From Pseudomonas sp. PD9R (GTDB taxonomy: Bacteria > Pseudomonadota > Gammaproteobacteria > Pseudomonadales > Pseudomonadaceae): DNA of 64,000 nt. The stretch covers positions 186,001 through 250,000 of the forward strand of contig NZ_JAHTMR010000006.1 in assembly GCF_019200975.1 (NCBI RefSeq). Direction: 5' to 3'. The position numbers and the translations under genes are program-made. How positions within the stretch are numbered: position 1 is the stretch's first letter; each line of letters begins with the position of its first letter. This document shows, one piece after another, positions 17,264 through 26,289 of this stretch. A model generated the notes under the pieces. That model was not told the origin of the DNA. It saw nothing but the letters and a program-made list of their open reading frames with translations, and searched no databases.

Positions 17264-18631
17264 ATGGCCAAGGCCAAGCGCATGTACGGCTGCACCGAGT
17301 GCGGCTCAACCTTCCCTAAGTGGGCCGGCCAGTGCGGTGAATGCGGCGCCTGGAACACGCTGACCGAGACCATGGTGGAAAGTGGCGGGGCAGCAGCGCC
17401 CAGCGGTCGCACCGGCTGGACCGGCCAGCAGGCGCAGATCAAGACCCTGGCCGAAGTCAGCGTCGAAGAGATCCCGCGCTTTTCCACTGCCTCCAGCGAG
17501 CTGGATCGGGTGCTGGGCGGTGGCCTGGTGGATGGTTCTGTGGTGCTGATCGGCGGTGATCCCGGTATCGGCAAGTCGACCATTTTGCTGCAAACCTTGT
17601 GCAACCTCGCCAAGGTCATGCCGGCGCTCTACGTCACAGGCGAAGAATCCCAGCAGCAAGTGGCCATGCGTGCCCGACGCCTTGGCTTGCCGCAAGATCA
17701 GTTGCGGGTCATGACCGAAACCTGCATCGAAACCATCATCGCCACGGCCCGGCAGGAAAAGCCCAAAGTCATGGTGATCGATTCGATCCAGACGATTTTC
17801 ACTGAGCAACTGCAATCGGCGCCGGGTGGCGTTTCCCAGGTCCGCGAAAGTGCGGCATTACTGGTGCGTTATGCCAAGCAAAGCGGTACGGCGATTTTCC
17901 TGGTGGGCCATGTCACTAAAGAAGGTGCGCTGGCCGGGCCTCGCGTGCTGGAGCACATGGTCGATACCGTTCTGTATTTTGAAGGCGAGTCCGATGGGCG
18001 GTTGCGCTTGCTGCGAGCGGTGAAAAACCGTTTCGGCGCGGTCAACGAGCTGGGCGTGTTCGGCATGACCGACAAAGGCCTTAAAGAAGTCTCCAACCCG
18101 TCGGCGATTTTTCTGACCCGCGCTCAGGAAGAAGTCCCGGGCAGTGTGGTCATGGCGACGTGGGAAGGTACGCGGCCGATGTTGGTGGAAGTCCAGGCGT
18201 TGGTGGACGACAGCCACTTGGCCAACCCGCGTCGAGTAACGCTGGGGCTGGATCAGAATCGTCTGGCGATGTTGTTGGCGGTGCTCCACCGTCATGGCGG
18301 TATTCCCACCCACGACCAAGATGTGTTCCTCAATGTGGTTGGCGGCGTGAAGGTGTTGGAAACGGCCTCCGACCTGGCGCTGATGGCGGCCGTCATGTCC
18401 AGCCTGCGTAACCGGCCGCTGCCCCATGATCTGCTGGTATTCGGTGAGGTCGGGCTGTCGGGTGAGGTGCGTCCTGTGCCGAGCGGTCAGGAGCGTCTGA
18501 AAGAGGCGGCCAAGCACGGCTTCAAGCGCGCCATCGTGCCCAAGGGCAATGCGCCAAAAGAGTCGCCGCCGGGGCTGCAGATCATCGCCGTGACCCGTCT
18601 CGAACAGGCCCTCGACGCGTTATTCGAATAG
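17264..18631 (+). CDS. radA: DNA repair protein RadA (branch-migration helicase)
   Basis: 455 residues. The N-terminal C4 zinc finger is Cys10, Cys13, Cys24 and Cys27 (CTECGSTFPKWAGQCGEC); the RecA-like ATPase Walker A is GGDPGIGKST (97-106); the RadA signature KNRFG lies in the middle; and the C-terminus is a Lon-protease-like fold without protease function. RadA helps process recombination intermediates. The start at 17264 gives MAKAKRMYGC, the family N-terminus. Confidence 0.97.
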   Translation: MAKAKRMYGCTECGSTFPKWAGQCGECGAWNTLTETMVESGGAAAPSGRTGWTGQQAQIKTLAEVSVEEIPRFSTASSELDRVLGGGLVDGSVVLIGGDPGIGKSTILLQTLCNLAKVMPALYVTGEESQQQVAMRARRLGLPQDQLRVMTETCIETIIATARQEKPKVMVIDSIQTIFTEQLQSAPGGVSQVRESAALLVRYAKQSGTAIFLVGHVTKEGALAGPRVLEHMVDTVLYFEGESDGRLRLLRAVKNRFGAVNELGVFGMTDKGLKEVSNPSAIFLTRAQEEVPGSVVMATWEGTRPMLVEVQALVDDSHLANPRRVTLGLDQNRLAMLLAVLHRHGGIPTHDQDVFLNVVGGVKVLETASDLALMAAVMSSLRNRPLPHDLLVFGEVGLSGEVRPVPSGQERLKEAAKHGFKRAIVPKGNAPKESPPGLQIIAVTRLEQALDALFE

Positions 18632-18641
18632 CGTCAATCCC

Positions 18642-18721
18642 CTGTAGTAGCTGCCGAAGGCTGCGATCTTTTGATCTTAAAGAACAAGATCAAAAGATCG
18701 CAGCCTTCGGCAGCTCCTACG
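18642..18721. repeat. REP inverted repeat, GCAGCCTTCGGCAGC type
   Basis: The arms of about 36 bp are nearly perfect and read CTGTAGTAGCTGCCGAAGGC and its complement. It sits between the convergent radA and mapZ. Confidence 0.9.
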
Positions 18722-18729
18722 TAAAGCGG

Positions 18730-19098
18730 TCAAACCTCGATCAGGGCACCCAACTCTCGTTCCAGTTCGGCCTCGTCACCCAGATTAAGCTCAATCAATC
18801 GCCGCAGGCGTTCAATAGACTCCAGGCTGATGTGCCGGCAGACGAAGCCGAGCTGGCCGTGGTCTTCGTGGGTCAATTCCACATCCATGGCGATATCGAT
18901 GTCTTCACTCAGGTGAATGTCGACGAAAAAATCCTGCTGCGGATTGCCCAGCCACGGCTCAGGCCGCTCGATCAACAACCCCTTGAGTGACAGGTCGATC
19001 AGCTTTACAGGCCAGGTGAAATCCCCCTGACTCAGCTCGGTTTTGGCATCGAACGCAATACGTTTGAAGCGGCGGCGGTCGGCAGGGTGGTCGCTCAT
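18730..19098 (-). CDS. mapZ: PilZ-domain c-di-GMP receptor, MapZ-like
   Basis: 122 residues, a single PilZ domain. The c-di-GMP motif is present in both parts: RRRFKR near residue 8 (RxxxR) and DLSLKG (D/N-x-S-x-x-G) near residue 35. The C-terminal helix LRRLIELNLGDEAELERELG resembles P. aeruginosa PA4608 (MapZ), which also lies next to radA. MapZ binds the chemotaxis methyltransferase CheR1 in a c-di-GMP-dependent way. The ortholog call rests on sequence similarity recalled from memory plus neighbourhood. Confidence 0.82.
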   Translation of the reverse strand: MSDHPADRRRFKRIAFDAKTELSQGDFTWPVKLIDLSLKGLLIERPEPWLGNPQQDFFVDIHLSEDIDIAMDVELTHEDHGQLGFVCRHISLESIERLRRLIELNLGDEAELERELGALIEV

Positions 19099-19248
19099 GG
19101 CGCAATCCTCGAGATGTTCGCTGACTATAGACCCGCATTGCGCAAGGCTGCCAGCGCAGAGGGGGCGCTAGACCATTGTCGGGGTATGGCCTTTGCCGTC
19201 AGGAGAGCTAAACTCGGGGTGGCTGTCTTTCTTGTCCACTCTGGCTGG

Positions 19249-19271
19249 AATAATAAAATGAAAAATAATAA
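19249..19271 (+). promoter_or_regulatory. Crc/Hfq CA-motifs over the cstA start codon
   Basis: AATAATAA (19249-19256) directly before the ATG, and AAAAATAA/AATAATAA (19261-19271) directly after it, match the AANAANAA motif through which Hfq with Crc blocks translation in Pseudomonas. The position over ribosome site and start codon is the classical one. Confidence 0.6.
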
Positions 19272-21324
19272 TAGCCCGCTACGCCACCTACCCTGGCTGG
19301 TGCTGGCAATCATTGGTGCGTGCGCCCTGGGTGTCGTGGCATTGCGCCGAGGTGAGGCGATCAACGCCTTGTGGATTGTGGTTGCTGCGGTGGCCATCTA
19401 TCTGGTCGCGTATCGCTACTACAGTCTGTTCATCGCCAACAATGTGATGCAGCTTGATGCGCGACGGGCCACCCCCGCCGTGCTCAATAATGATGGTCTG
19501 GACTACGTTCCTACCAACAAACATATCCTCTTCGGTCACCACTTCGCGGCCATCGCTGGCGCGGGGCCTTTGGTCGGTCCGGTACTGGCGGCGCAGATGG
19601 GTTATTTGCCAGGTACGCTGTGGCTGATTGCTGGCGTGGTGCTGGCCGGTGCGGTGCAGGACTTTATGGTTCTGTTCATGTCCACTCGCCGCAATGGCCG
19701 TTCCCTGGGGGACATGGTCCGCGAAGAAATGGGCCGTATCCCCGGCACTATTGCGCTGTTCGGCTGCTTCCTGATCATGATCATCATCCTCGCGGTGCTG
19801 GCGCTGATCGTGGTCAAAGCCCTGGCCGAGTCTCCGTGGGGCATTTTCACGGTGATGGCGACCATTCCGATCGCGATGTTCATGGGCATTTACATGCGCT
19901 ACATCCGCCCAGGCCGCATCGGTGAAATATCCGTCATCGGCGTGCTGTTACTGCTGGGTTCGATCTGGCTGGGTGGGCAGATTGCCGCCGATCCGGTGTG
20001 GGCCAAAGCGTTCAGCTTCACCGGGATTCAGATCACCTGGATGCTGATCGGCTACGGTTTCGTCGCCGCGGTGTTGCCGGTGTGGCTGATTCTGGCACCG
20101 CGCGACTACCTGTCGACCTTCCTGAAAATCGGCACCATCATCGCCCTGGCGATTGGCATTCTGATCACCATGCCCGAGCTGAAAATGCCGGCTGTGACCC
20201 AGTTTATCGACGGCACGGGACCGGTGTGGAAGGGCGGGCTGTTTCCGTTCCTGTTTATCACCATTGCCTGTGGCGCGGTCTCCGGATTCCACGCGCTTAT
20301 CTCCTCCGGCACCACGCCGAAGCTGCTGGATAACGAGGTTAACGCCCGTTACATCGGTTACGGCGGCATGCTGATGGAGTCGTTCGTGGCGATCATGGCC
20401 ATCGTTGCTGCGTCGGTGATCGAGCCAGGTGTGTACTTCGCCATGAACAGCCCGGCAGCTGTGGTCGGCGGCGATGTGGTGGCCGTGGCGCAAGCGGTTA
20501 GCGGCTGGGGTTTCGCAATTACCCCGGAAGCTCTGCAAGCCGTGGCCCATGACATCGGTGAAACGACCGTTCTGGCGCGTGCCGGTGGTGCGCCGACCCT
20601 GGCGGTCGGTATCGCGCAAATCCTGCACAGTATCCTGCCGGGTGAAAACACCATGGCGTTCTGGTACCACTTCGCGATCCTGTTCGAAGCGCTGTTCATC
20701 CTGACCGCGGTGGACGCCGGTACGCGTGCCGGACGGTTCATGTTGCAGGATTTGCTCGGCTCGTTCGTGCCGGCGCTGCGTCGTACGGAATCCTGGACTG
20801 CCAACCTGATCGCCACCGGCGGTTGCGTGGCGATGTGGGGCTGGTTGCTGTATCAGGGCGTGATCGATCCGCTAGGCGGCATCAACACCTTGTGGCCGCT
20901 GTTCGGTATCTCCAATCAGATGCTGGCCGGTATCGCGCTGATGCTCGGCACGGTTGTGCTGATCAAAATGAAACGCCAGCGCTATATCTGGGTGACCTTG
21001 CTCCCAGCAGCCTGGCTGTTGATCTGTACCACCACCGCCGGCTTCATCAAGCTGTTCGACGCCAACCCGGCGATCGGCTTCCTGTCGCTGGCGAAAAAAT
21101 ACAGCGATGCCCTGGCCAATGGTCAGATCCTCGCCCCGGCCAAGGACATCACGCAGATGCAGCACGTGATCTTCAACGCCTACACCAACGCAGCGCTGAC
21201 CGCGCTGTTCCTGTTCGTGGTGTTCAGCATCCTGTTCTATGCACTCAAGGTCGGCATTGCCTCCTGGGGTCAAAAAGAGCGTACGGATAAAGAATCACCA
21301 TTCCAGGCCCTGCCGGATGCGTAA
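19258..21324 (+). CDS. cstA: CstA-family carbon-starvation / pyruvate transporter
   Basis: 688 residues with about 16-18 membrane helices. Family segments include NKHILFGHHFAAIAGAGPLVGPVLAAQMGYLPG (in the N-terminal CstA domain), SGFHALISSGTTPK, and the C-terminal LWPLFGISNQMLAGIAL. Members import pyruvate or peptides under carbon limitation; E. coli BtsT and CstA are relatives. ATG 19258 was chosen, as the 57 upstream residues do not resemble the family. The downstream ybdD-like gene is 15 bp away, the usual two-gene unit. Likely catabolite-repressed through CA motifs at its start. Confidence 0.93.
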   Translation: MKNNNSPLRHLPWLVLAIIGACALGVVALRRGEAINALWIVVAAVAIYLVAYRYYSLFIANNVMQLDARRATPAVLNNDGLDYVPTNKHILFGHHFAAIAGAGPLVGPVLAAQMGYLPGTLWLIAGVVLAGAVQDFMVLFMSTRRNGRSLGDMVREEMGRIPGTIALFGCFLIMIIILAVLALIVVKALAESPWGIFTVMATIPIAMFMGIYMRYIRPGRIGEISVIGVLLLLGSIWLGGQIAADPVWAKAFSFTGIQITWMLIGYGFVAAVLPVWLILAPRDYLSTFLKIGTIIALAIGILITMPELKMPAVTQFIDGTGPVWKGGLFPFLFITIACGAVSGFHALISSGTTPKLLDNEVNARYIGYGGMLMESFVAIMAIVAASVIEPGVYFAMNSPAAVVGGDVVAVAQAVSGWGFAITPEALQAVAHDIGETTVLARAGGAPTLAVGIAQILHSILPGENTMAFWYHFAILFEALFILTAVDAGTRAGRFMLQDLLGSFVPALRRTESWTANLIATGGCVAMWGWLLYQGVIDPLGGINTLWPLFGISNQMLAGIALMLGTVVLIKMKRQRYIWVTLLPAAWLLICTTTAGFIKLFDANPAIGFLSLAKKYSDALANGQILAPAKDITQMQHVIFNAYTNAALTALFLFVVFSILFYALKVGIASWGQKERTDKESPFQALPDA

Positions 21325-21339
21325 CCTGAGGATTGCAGC

Positions 21340-21537
21340 ATGTTCAATGACCTGAGTCGCCTCGGTAAATACCTCGGTCAGGCTGCACGCCTGATGGTCG
21401 GCATGCCCGACTACGACAATTACGTCGAGCATATGCAAACCAAACACCCGGACAAACCGGTGATGAGCTACGAGATGTTCTTCCGCGAACGCCAAGAAGC
21501 CCGTTACGGTGGCAAGGGTGGGCCGAAGTGCTGTTGA
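21340..21537 (+). CDS. YbdD/YjiX-family small protein
   Basis: 65 residues. The family signature is present: [21 protein letters not shown], then [16 protein letters not shown], ending in KCC. These proteins are nearly always encoded directly after cstA/btsT-type transporters and are thought to support transport. It begins 15 bp after cstA with GAGGA upstream. Confidence 0.92.
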   Translation: MFNDLSRLGKYLGQAARLMVGMPDYDNYVEHMQTKHPDKPVMSYEMFFRERQEARYGGKGGPKCC

Positions 21538-21562
21538 TGCACCAAGCCTAGGCAACACAGCA

Positions 21563-21632
21563 CTGTAGGAGCACGGCTTGCCGGCGATAGCGATCTTCAG
21601 GACGCCATCGCCGGCAAGCCGTGCTCCTACAG
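21563..21632. repeat. REP inverted repeat, CACGGCTTGCCGGCGAT type
   Basis: The left arm CTGTAGGAGCACGGCTTGCC and its complement on the right enclose a 20-bp loop. It stands between the ybdD-like gene and the GTPase gene. The CACGG middle differs from every other REP in the window. Confidence 0.85.
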
Positions 21633-21658
21633 TTTTTTAGCGTATGGGAGATTCTGTT

Positions 21659-22630
21659 TTGCTCACTCCAATCCCTGTCACCATCCTCAGCGGCTTCCTA
21701 GGCGCTGGTAAAACCACCCTGCTGCGCCACCTGCTCAAGGCCGAGCACGGCCTTAAAATCGCCGTGATCGAAAACGAATTCAGCGACGCCGGTATCGACA
21801 CCCAGTTGCTGGGCGATGAGCCGGTACAAGTCATGACGCTGTCCAATGGCTGCGTCTGCTGCACCATCCACACCGACCTGACCAAGGCCCTGTACTTGCT
21901 GCTCGAACGCCTGGACAGCGGCGACATCGCCTTCGATCGTCTGGTGATCGAATGCACCGGCCTGGCCGACCCCGCACCGGTGGCGCAAACCTTTTTCATC
22001 GACGAAGAATTGCGCGAGCGCTACATTCTCGACGGCATCATCACCCTGGTGGACGCGGCACATGCCGAGCTGCACCTGACTCAGACCATCGCTCAGGCAC
22101 AAATCGGTTTCGCTGACCGCTTGCTGGTGAGCAAGCGTGATCTGGTGGATGAACCGACCTTTACCGCGTTGAGCGAGCGCCTGACCCGAATCAACCGCCG
22201 TGCACCCATCCGCGTGGTCGACCACGGCAACATCGACCTGGCCGAGTTGCTCGACGTGCGCGGTTTCAACCTCAATGCCGACCTCGGTGGCGGCGTGAGT
22301 TTGCGACCCGTTAGCCAAGCCGCGTCCATCGACCGCATTTCCAGCCTGGTGCTGCGTACCGACAAACCGCTGGATATCGACAAACTCAGCGAGTTCATGA
22401 ACGAACTGCTGGAAGAGCATGGCAAGCAATTGTTGCGCTACAAAGGTGTGCTGAGCATCGTTGGCGAGCCACGGCGCATGGTGTTTCAGGGTGTGCTGAA
22501 GCTGTACGGCTTTGACTGGGACACTGAGTGGGCCGAGGACGAAGTGCGCGAGAGCGTGATTGTGTTTATCGCCGATGATTTGCCGGCAGAGAAAATTCGG
22601 GAAGGGTTTGCGCGGGTCGAGGCTGCCTGA
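21659..22630 (+). CDS. yjiA: YjiA/CobW-like G3E GTPase
   Basis: About 323 residues of the G3E metallochaperone GTPase family. Walker A is SGFLGAGKTTLL, the metal-binding CxCC motif is NGCVCCTI, Walker B region is VIECTGLADPAP, and SKRDL is the base-recognition site. I chose the TTG at 21659, which has GGGAG 8 nt before it and gives MLTPIPVTILSG; an in-frame ATG at 21644 (328 residues) has no ribosome site. It follows cstA and ybdD, the same trio as yjiY-yjiX-yjiA in E. coli. The metal carried is not evident. Confidence 0.87.
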   Translation: MLTPIPVTILSGFLGAGKTTLLRHLLKAEHGLKIAVIENEFSDAGIDTQLLGDEPVQVMTLSNGCVCCTIHTDLTKALYLLLERLDSGDIAFDRLVIECTGLADPAPVAQTFFIDEELRERYILDGIITLVDAAHAELHLTQTIAQAQIGFADRLLVSKRDLVDEPTFTALSERLTRINRRAPIRVVDHGNIDLAELLDVRGFNLNADLGGGVSLRPVSQAASIDRISSLVLRTDKPLDIDKLSEFMNELLEEHGKQLLRYKGVLSIVGEPRRMVFQGVLKLYGFDWDTEWAEDEVRESVIVFIADDLPAEKIREGFARVEAA

Positions 22631-22670
22631 GAGAGCCTGTACTTGTCTTGAAACGAACAACGGAATATCG

Positions 22671-22695
22671 AACGCCCGCCTGATGCGGGCGTTTT
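22671..22695 (+). terminator. Terminator after yjiA
   Basis: ACGCCCGC-CTGAT-GCGGGCGT stem followed by TTTGTTTTTTT. It separates the core unit from the AT-rich lanthipeptide locus. Confidence 0.88.
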
Positions 22696-22997
22696 GTTTT
22701 TTTGAAAGTGAGAATAGTTAACTTATTTAAATAAAATCTCCTGGATTTGTTTGGTTCGGGTTTGCGTGAATTCAAGGTTTGTTTCATTCGGCAAGATATG
22801 CAGAGTTTCGGTTTTGTTGGGTTCTAGTGCTGAATGGGTGTTTTGTTGTTTCTTTTTGTTAGTTGAATTTCTCACCGGTTGGAAAGTTTTAATCTACATT
22901 TTACATTTGGTTTTGATTGGCTGGAGGTACAGCAAGCTAGTGAGTGCTACCTTTTGTCGGCGCCATTCAAGGCGACTTTTTTATCAGGAGAAACACT
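22696..22997 (+). promoter_or_regulatory. AT-rich leader of the lanthipeptide locus with attenuator-like hairpin
   Basis: About 300 bp without a credible gene and with much lower GC than the core around it. Immediately before the precursor's ribosome site, CGCC-ATTCAA-GGCG-AC-TTTTTT (about 22961-22982) forms a short stem followed by six T, resembling a weak terminator or attenuator. The promoter must lie upstream but no confident -35/-10 pair was picked. Confidence 0.45.
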
Positions 22998-23150
22998 ATG
23001 CAAGAACAAATTATGGATCTTTCCGGTGAACTGGATGCTGAGTTCGAAGCCTATGTAAATTCTGGTAGCGCCGGTGCTAAAGGTGGTGAAGTCATGTGCA
23101 CTATGCTTTCTTGCGAGACCTTGGGTTGCACCGTCCTCGGCTGCTGCTGA
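22998..23150 (+). CDS. lanA: Class II lanthipeptide precursor
   Basis: A 50-residue peptide with AGGAG 7-8 nt before the ATG. The leader (residues 1-30) is acidic (MDLSGELDAEFEAYVNSG) and ends in a double-glycine site, AKGG. The 20-residue core contains five Cys (core positions 4, 9, 14, 19, 20) and four Ser/Thr (Thr5, Ser8, Thr11, Thr15). Regular T-x3-C, T-x2-C and T-x3-C spacings suit thioether rings. The LanM gene follows 58 bp downstream on the same strand, which strongly supports the call. Cleavage after GG is inferred from class II leaders. Confidence 0.9.
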   Translation: MQEQIMDLSGELDAEFEAYVNSGSAGAKGGEVMCTMLSCETLGCTVLGCC

Positions 23151-23208
23151 TCCTCCAATAATACAGGGTGGGTCAGTGACCCGCCTTGTTCGTCGAGAGT
23201 GATTAGTG

Positions 23209-26200
23209 ATGTTGGCTAATGTTCTAGATTTCAAAGAGCGTAAAACATCTGGTGTGATAACTGCGCTAGATCAAGATATGTTGCGCAAGACACTGGAGCT
23301 TCTGCATAAAGATGATAAGGCTATCCAGCGTTACTTTGGTTTTGGTCGACAGGCACTGTTGAAAGATTGTCAGAACCTTTCAGTTTCGGCTAATAAGGAA
23401 AATGATTTTAAAGTTGGAGCGGTTGAGCAGAAAATCACGCTAGTTGTTTCGCTGTCATTCGGTTGCGACGTTGATCGGGATGAGTCTTTCGGCAATTTCT
23501 ACGCCCGTTGGTATAGTTATTTCAAATACGTTTTTTTACACGACAGTAAATACAGTTCCGTTTGTGAGTGGATTAGCGTTGAGGGATTTCTGCCCAGTGT
23601 CCGTCCGCATATAACCGCTCTGGTTAAAGGCTTGTCGGACAAGTCACTGGTTCATCAGTTGAACAGCCGGATCGCCGAAGACGCCGATTTCGATCTGGAA
23701 ACCTTCAACCGAGAGCTGGCAGATGAGGCACTGGTGCCGTTTCTGACATCGTACCCGCTGCTGACACACCTGCTGCTGGAGCGGATCGAAGATACAGTGG
23801 CCTACCTTTACAAGGTCATCGAACATTTCGTTGCAGACATTGATCGACTCGAGGCAGCTTACCCATTGGTCGGCAAGCGGATAGATTCGATAGACCTTGG
23901 TCTGGGGGATTCTCACGGTAATGGCGAAACAGTCTGCCGCGTTCAGGTCAGCGGTTATTCATTGGTGTACAAGCCCAGAAGCAACCGGGAAGCGGTTTTC
24001 TACAATGCATTGCTTGCACAACTGCAGTGCTCCTCAGGCAATGCCTGTTTTACCGTTTACTCACCAATCATGGTGTCTCTAGAGAACCGTTGCTGGATTG
24101 AAAACGTCGAAAACCTGGTCTGCGAAAACGAAAATGATCTGGTGCTTTTCTTTCAACGCCTCGGTGCCCAAGTTGCGGTAATCCACGCCTTGAATGGGAT
24201 CGACTTCCACTATGAGAACATCATTGCCTGCGGCAGCAGCCCGGTGATGATCGATCTGGAGTGCCTGTTCACACCGGTGATGGTCGACTTGAGGGTCAAT
24301 TTGCCTCACAGCCGCGCGCTATTCAAAACGATCAAGCTCAATAGCCAGTCGGTTTTCTCTAGCGGCTTCGTGCCATATTCGCCGGATTCCGACAATGACT
24401 ACAGTGGGCTGAGTCGGCAGAAACAATTCGTAGGCAGAAAAAAGCAGCTGGTTCGTGAGCAGGGTTTCTACCGCTTGAAACAGGTTGAGGTCGACAATCG
24501 ACCCATTATTCGGCACTTGCCCATTTTCGAAGGTGAGACGCGTTCGGTAGCTGACTACAAGGATGCATTTTTACTTGGCTTCGAGCGCGGTTACGATGAA
24601 ATGGTGAACTGTCGCAACGCTGTCCTTGAGTTGCTCACGCAGCATGCAGGGGCATTGAAATCCCGTGTCCTGATCAAAAACACCCAACGTTACGCCGACT
24701 TCATCGCAATGATGCTCCACCCCAGATTTACGCAATGCCGGGTCCAGCAGGAATTGCTAATGGCGACCTTGTGGTCGGAGTTGAGTGAAACACTCAACGA
24801 TTACGAGATTCCAAGGCATGAAATCATCGATCTGGAGAAGGCCAACTTTCCCTGTTTTACCTTGCCCTTGCTGTCCAACCACTTGTTGAATGCACATGGG
24901 CAGACCGTTGCCTCTTTGGCGATTGAGCGCCCGTTCGACAGTTGCCACCGCAAGTTGGATAGCCTTTCGCTCATAGACAAAGCTTTTCAGATACACATAT
25001 TGCAGATGTGCCTGTTTCCTGTTGCCAATGAAGACCTACCGTTGAACCGGGCGCATCAACTTAAGGCAGTGCCGCACCTGAGCCGCGCACACTACCTTCA
25101 AGGTGCCATACGCATTGCCGAGGTCATTGAAAAATGGCGCATAGAGGGGGATGAGGGTGATGTTGGCTGGACGTTCATGGACACGCACCCACGAACCCGG
25201 CGCAACTTTATTTCGCCGATGGGCAGCGGTTTGTACAGCGGGATGGGGGGATTGGCGATTTTCTACCTGAGCCTGTTCCGGGTTAGCGGGGCGGCGCATT
25301 ATCGGGACGAGGCCGAGAAAATCCTCTGTGCGATGGTCAAGTCCCATGGGCATTTTGCAAATGAGCTAACCGTGGGTGCTTATTTTGGGCTGACGTCTTA
25401 TTTATACGTTCTGGTGAATTACCAGCTTATGACTGGCCGGAAAACGTACCAGACGACTGTCGACGAGTTACTGCATAAGCTGGAAGTTTTTCCGCGCGAG
25501 GGCGATGAGTTCGATTTCATTCATGGTTGGTGCGGGACTGTGACTGTTCTGGTGAATCTCTATCAAATTGAAAAACGCGAAACGTTGCGGCATTTGATCG
25601 AAAAGTTCTCGCTAGCCATTCAGTCTGCTTTCACGCTGGAAAACGGAACATTGCTGCTCAAGGCCACGGGTAAACCTCTGTGGACCGGTTTTTCCCACGG
25701 TATCTCCGGAGCGTTACTGGCGATGGGCAAAGTGTGGGAAGTGACGAGAGATCCACTGTTGGCGAAATTGATCGCTCAGTGGCTGCAGGCGGAAAATCGC
25801 CTCACCGTCAATGGCTTCTGGGTTGATCTGCGTGAAACGGCGAAGTCGATATCCACCATCAAATGGTGTCATGGCGATGCAGGCATCCTCATTGCACGAG
25901 ATTGGCTGGTTCAGGTGATGGGTGAGGCATTCGACGACGACACCAAAGCTGCACTTGCGCGGGATATCGAACGCTGCGAACGCCATCTGTGGGATCAGGG
26001 GCTGGGTTCTGGATATAGCCTGTGCCATGGCGATTTCGGCAATCTTTTGTGCTTGCTGAAGTTCTATCGCGAGACCCGCAATGAGGAGGGTATCGCCAGA
26101 GTGAAGCAGGCGCTGTCTCAGGTGGCCCATAACTTCTTCAATGAAGACTTTCTTGATGAGCGCAATGTCCCCGACCTCGGCTTGATGCTGGGAATTTCGG

Positions 26201-26289
26201 GTGTCGGCCTGGCCCTGTTGAATACCGTGGATGACAGTTTGCCGGATGTGTTGTCGATGGAGTTTGCAAGGCCGATTACCGTCGCTTGA
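23209..26289 (+). CDS. lanM: Class II lanthipeptide synthetase LanM
   Basis: 1026 residues. The N-terminal dehydratase domain (DUF4135) shows the lipid-kinase-like active site: GDSHGNGETV with LVYKPRS, then GIDFHYENIIA and VMIDLECLF. The C-terminal cyclase (LanC-like) shows GFSHGISGALLAMG, WCHGDAG (Cys887, zinc) and LCHGDFGN (Cys939-His940, zinc). All residues expected for phosphorylation/elimination of Ser/Thr and thioether ring closure appear present, so the enzyme looks intact. The start is ATG 23209; a GTG at 23206 is adjacent. It is followed by a convergent GntR gene; no LanT protease-transporter or immunity gene is present. Confidence 0.94.
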   Translation: MLANVLDFKERKTSGVITALDQDMLRKTLELLHKDDKAIQRYFGFGRQALLKDCQNLSVSANKENDFKVGAVEQKITLVVSLSFGCDVDRDESFGNFYARWYSYFKYVFLHDSKYSSVCEWISVEGFLPSVRPHITALVKGLSDKSLVHQLNSRIAEDADFDLETFNRELADEALVPFLTSYPLLTHLLLERIEDTVAYLYKVIEHFVADIDRLEAAYPLVGKRIDSIDLGLGDSHGNGETVCRVQVSGYSLVYKPRSNREAVFYNALLAQLQCSSGNACFTVYSPIMVSLENRCWIENVENLVCENENDLVLFFQRLGAQVAVIHALNGIDFHYENIIACGSSPVMIDLECLFTPVMVDLRVNLPHSRALFKTIKLNSQSVFSSGFVPYSPDSDNDYSGLSRQKQFVGRKKQLVREQGFYRLKQVEVDNRPIIRHLPIFEGETRSVADYKDAFLLGFERGYDEMVNCRNAVLELLTQHAGALKSRVLIKNTQRYADFIAMMLHPRFTQCRVQQELLMATLWSELSETLNDYEIPRHEIIDLEKANFPCFTLPLLSNHLLNAHGQTVASLAIERPFDSCHRKLDSLSLIDKAFQIHILQMCLFPVANEDLPLNRAHQLKAVPHLSRAHYLQGAIRIAEVIEKWRIEGDEGDVGWTFMDTHPRTRRNFISPMGSGLYSGMGGLAIFYLSLFRVSGAAHYRDEAEKILCAMVKSHGHFANELTVGAYFGLTSYLYVLVNYQLMTGRKTYQTTVDELLHKLEVFPREGDEFDFIHGWCGTVTVLVNLYQIEKRETLRHLIEKFSLAIQSAFTLENGTLLLKATGKPLWTGFSHGISGALLAMGKVWEVTRDPLLAKLIAQWLQAENRLTVNGFWVDLRETAKSISTIKWCHGDAGILIARDWLVQVMGEAFDDDTKAALARDIERCERHLWDQGLGSGYSLCHGDFGNLLCLLKFYRETRNEEGIARVKQALSQVAHNFFNEDFLDERNVPDLGLMLGISGVGLALLNTVDDSLPDVLSMEFARPITVA

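Noticed and set aside
23002-23009. AAGAACAA in codons 2-4 of lanA as a Crc/Hfq site
   Set aside because: It is a single motif within coding sequence, which can arise by chance from CAA and GAA codons. No second motif is near.
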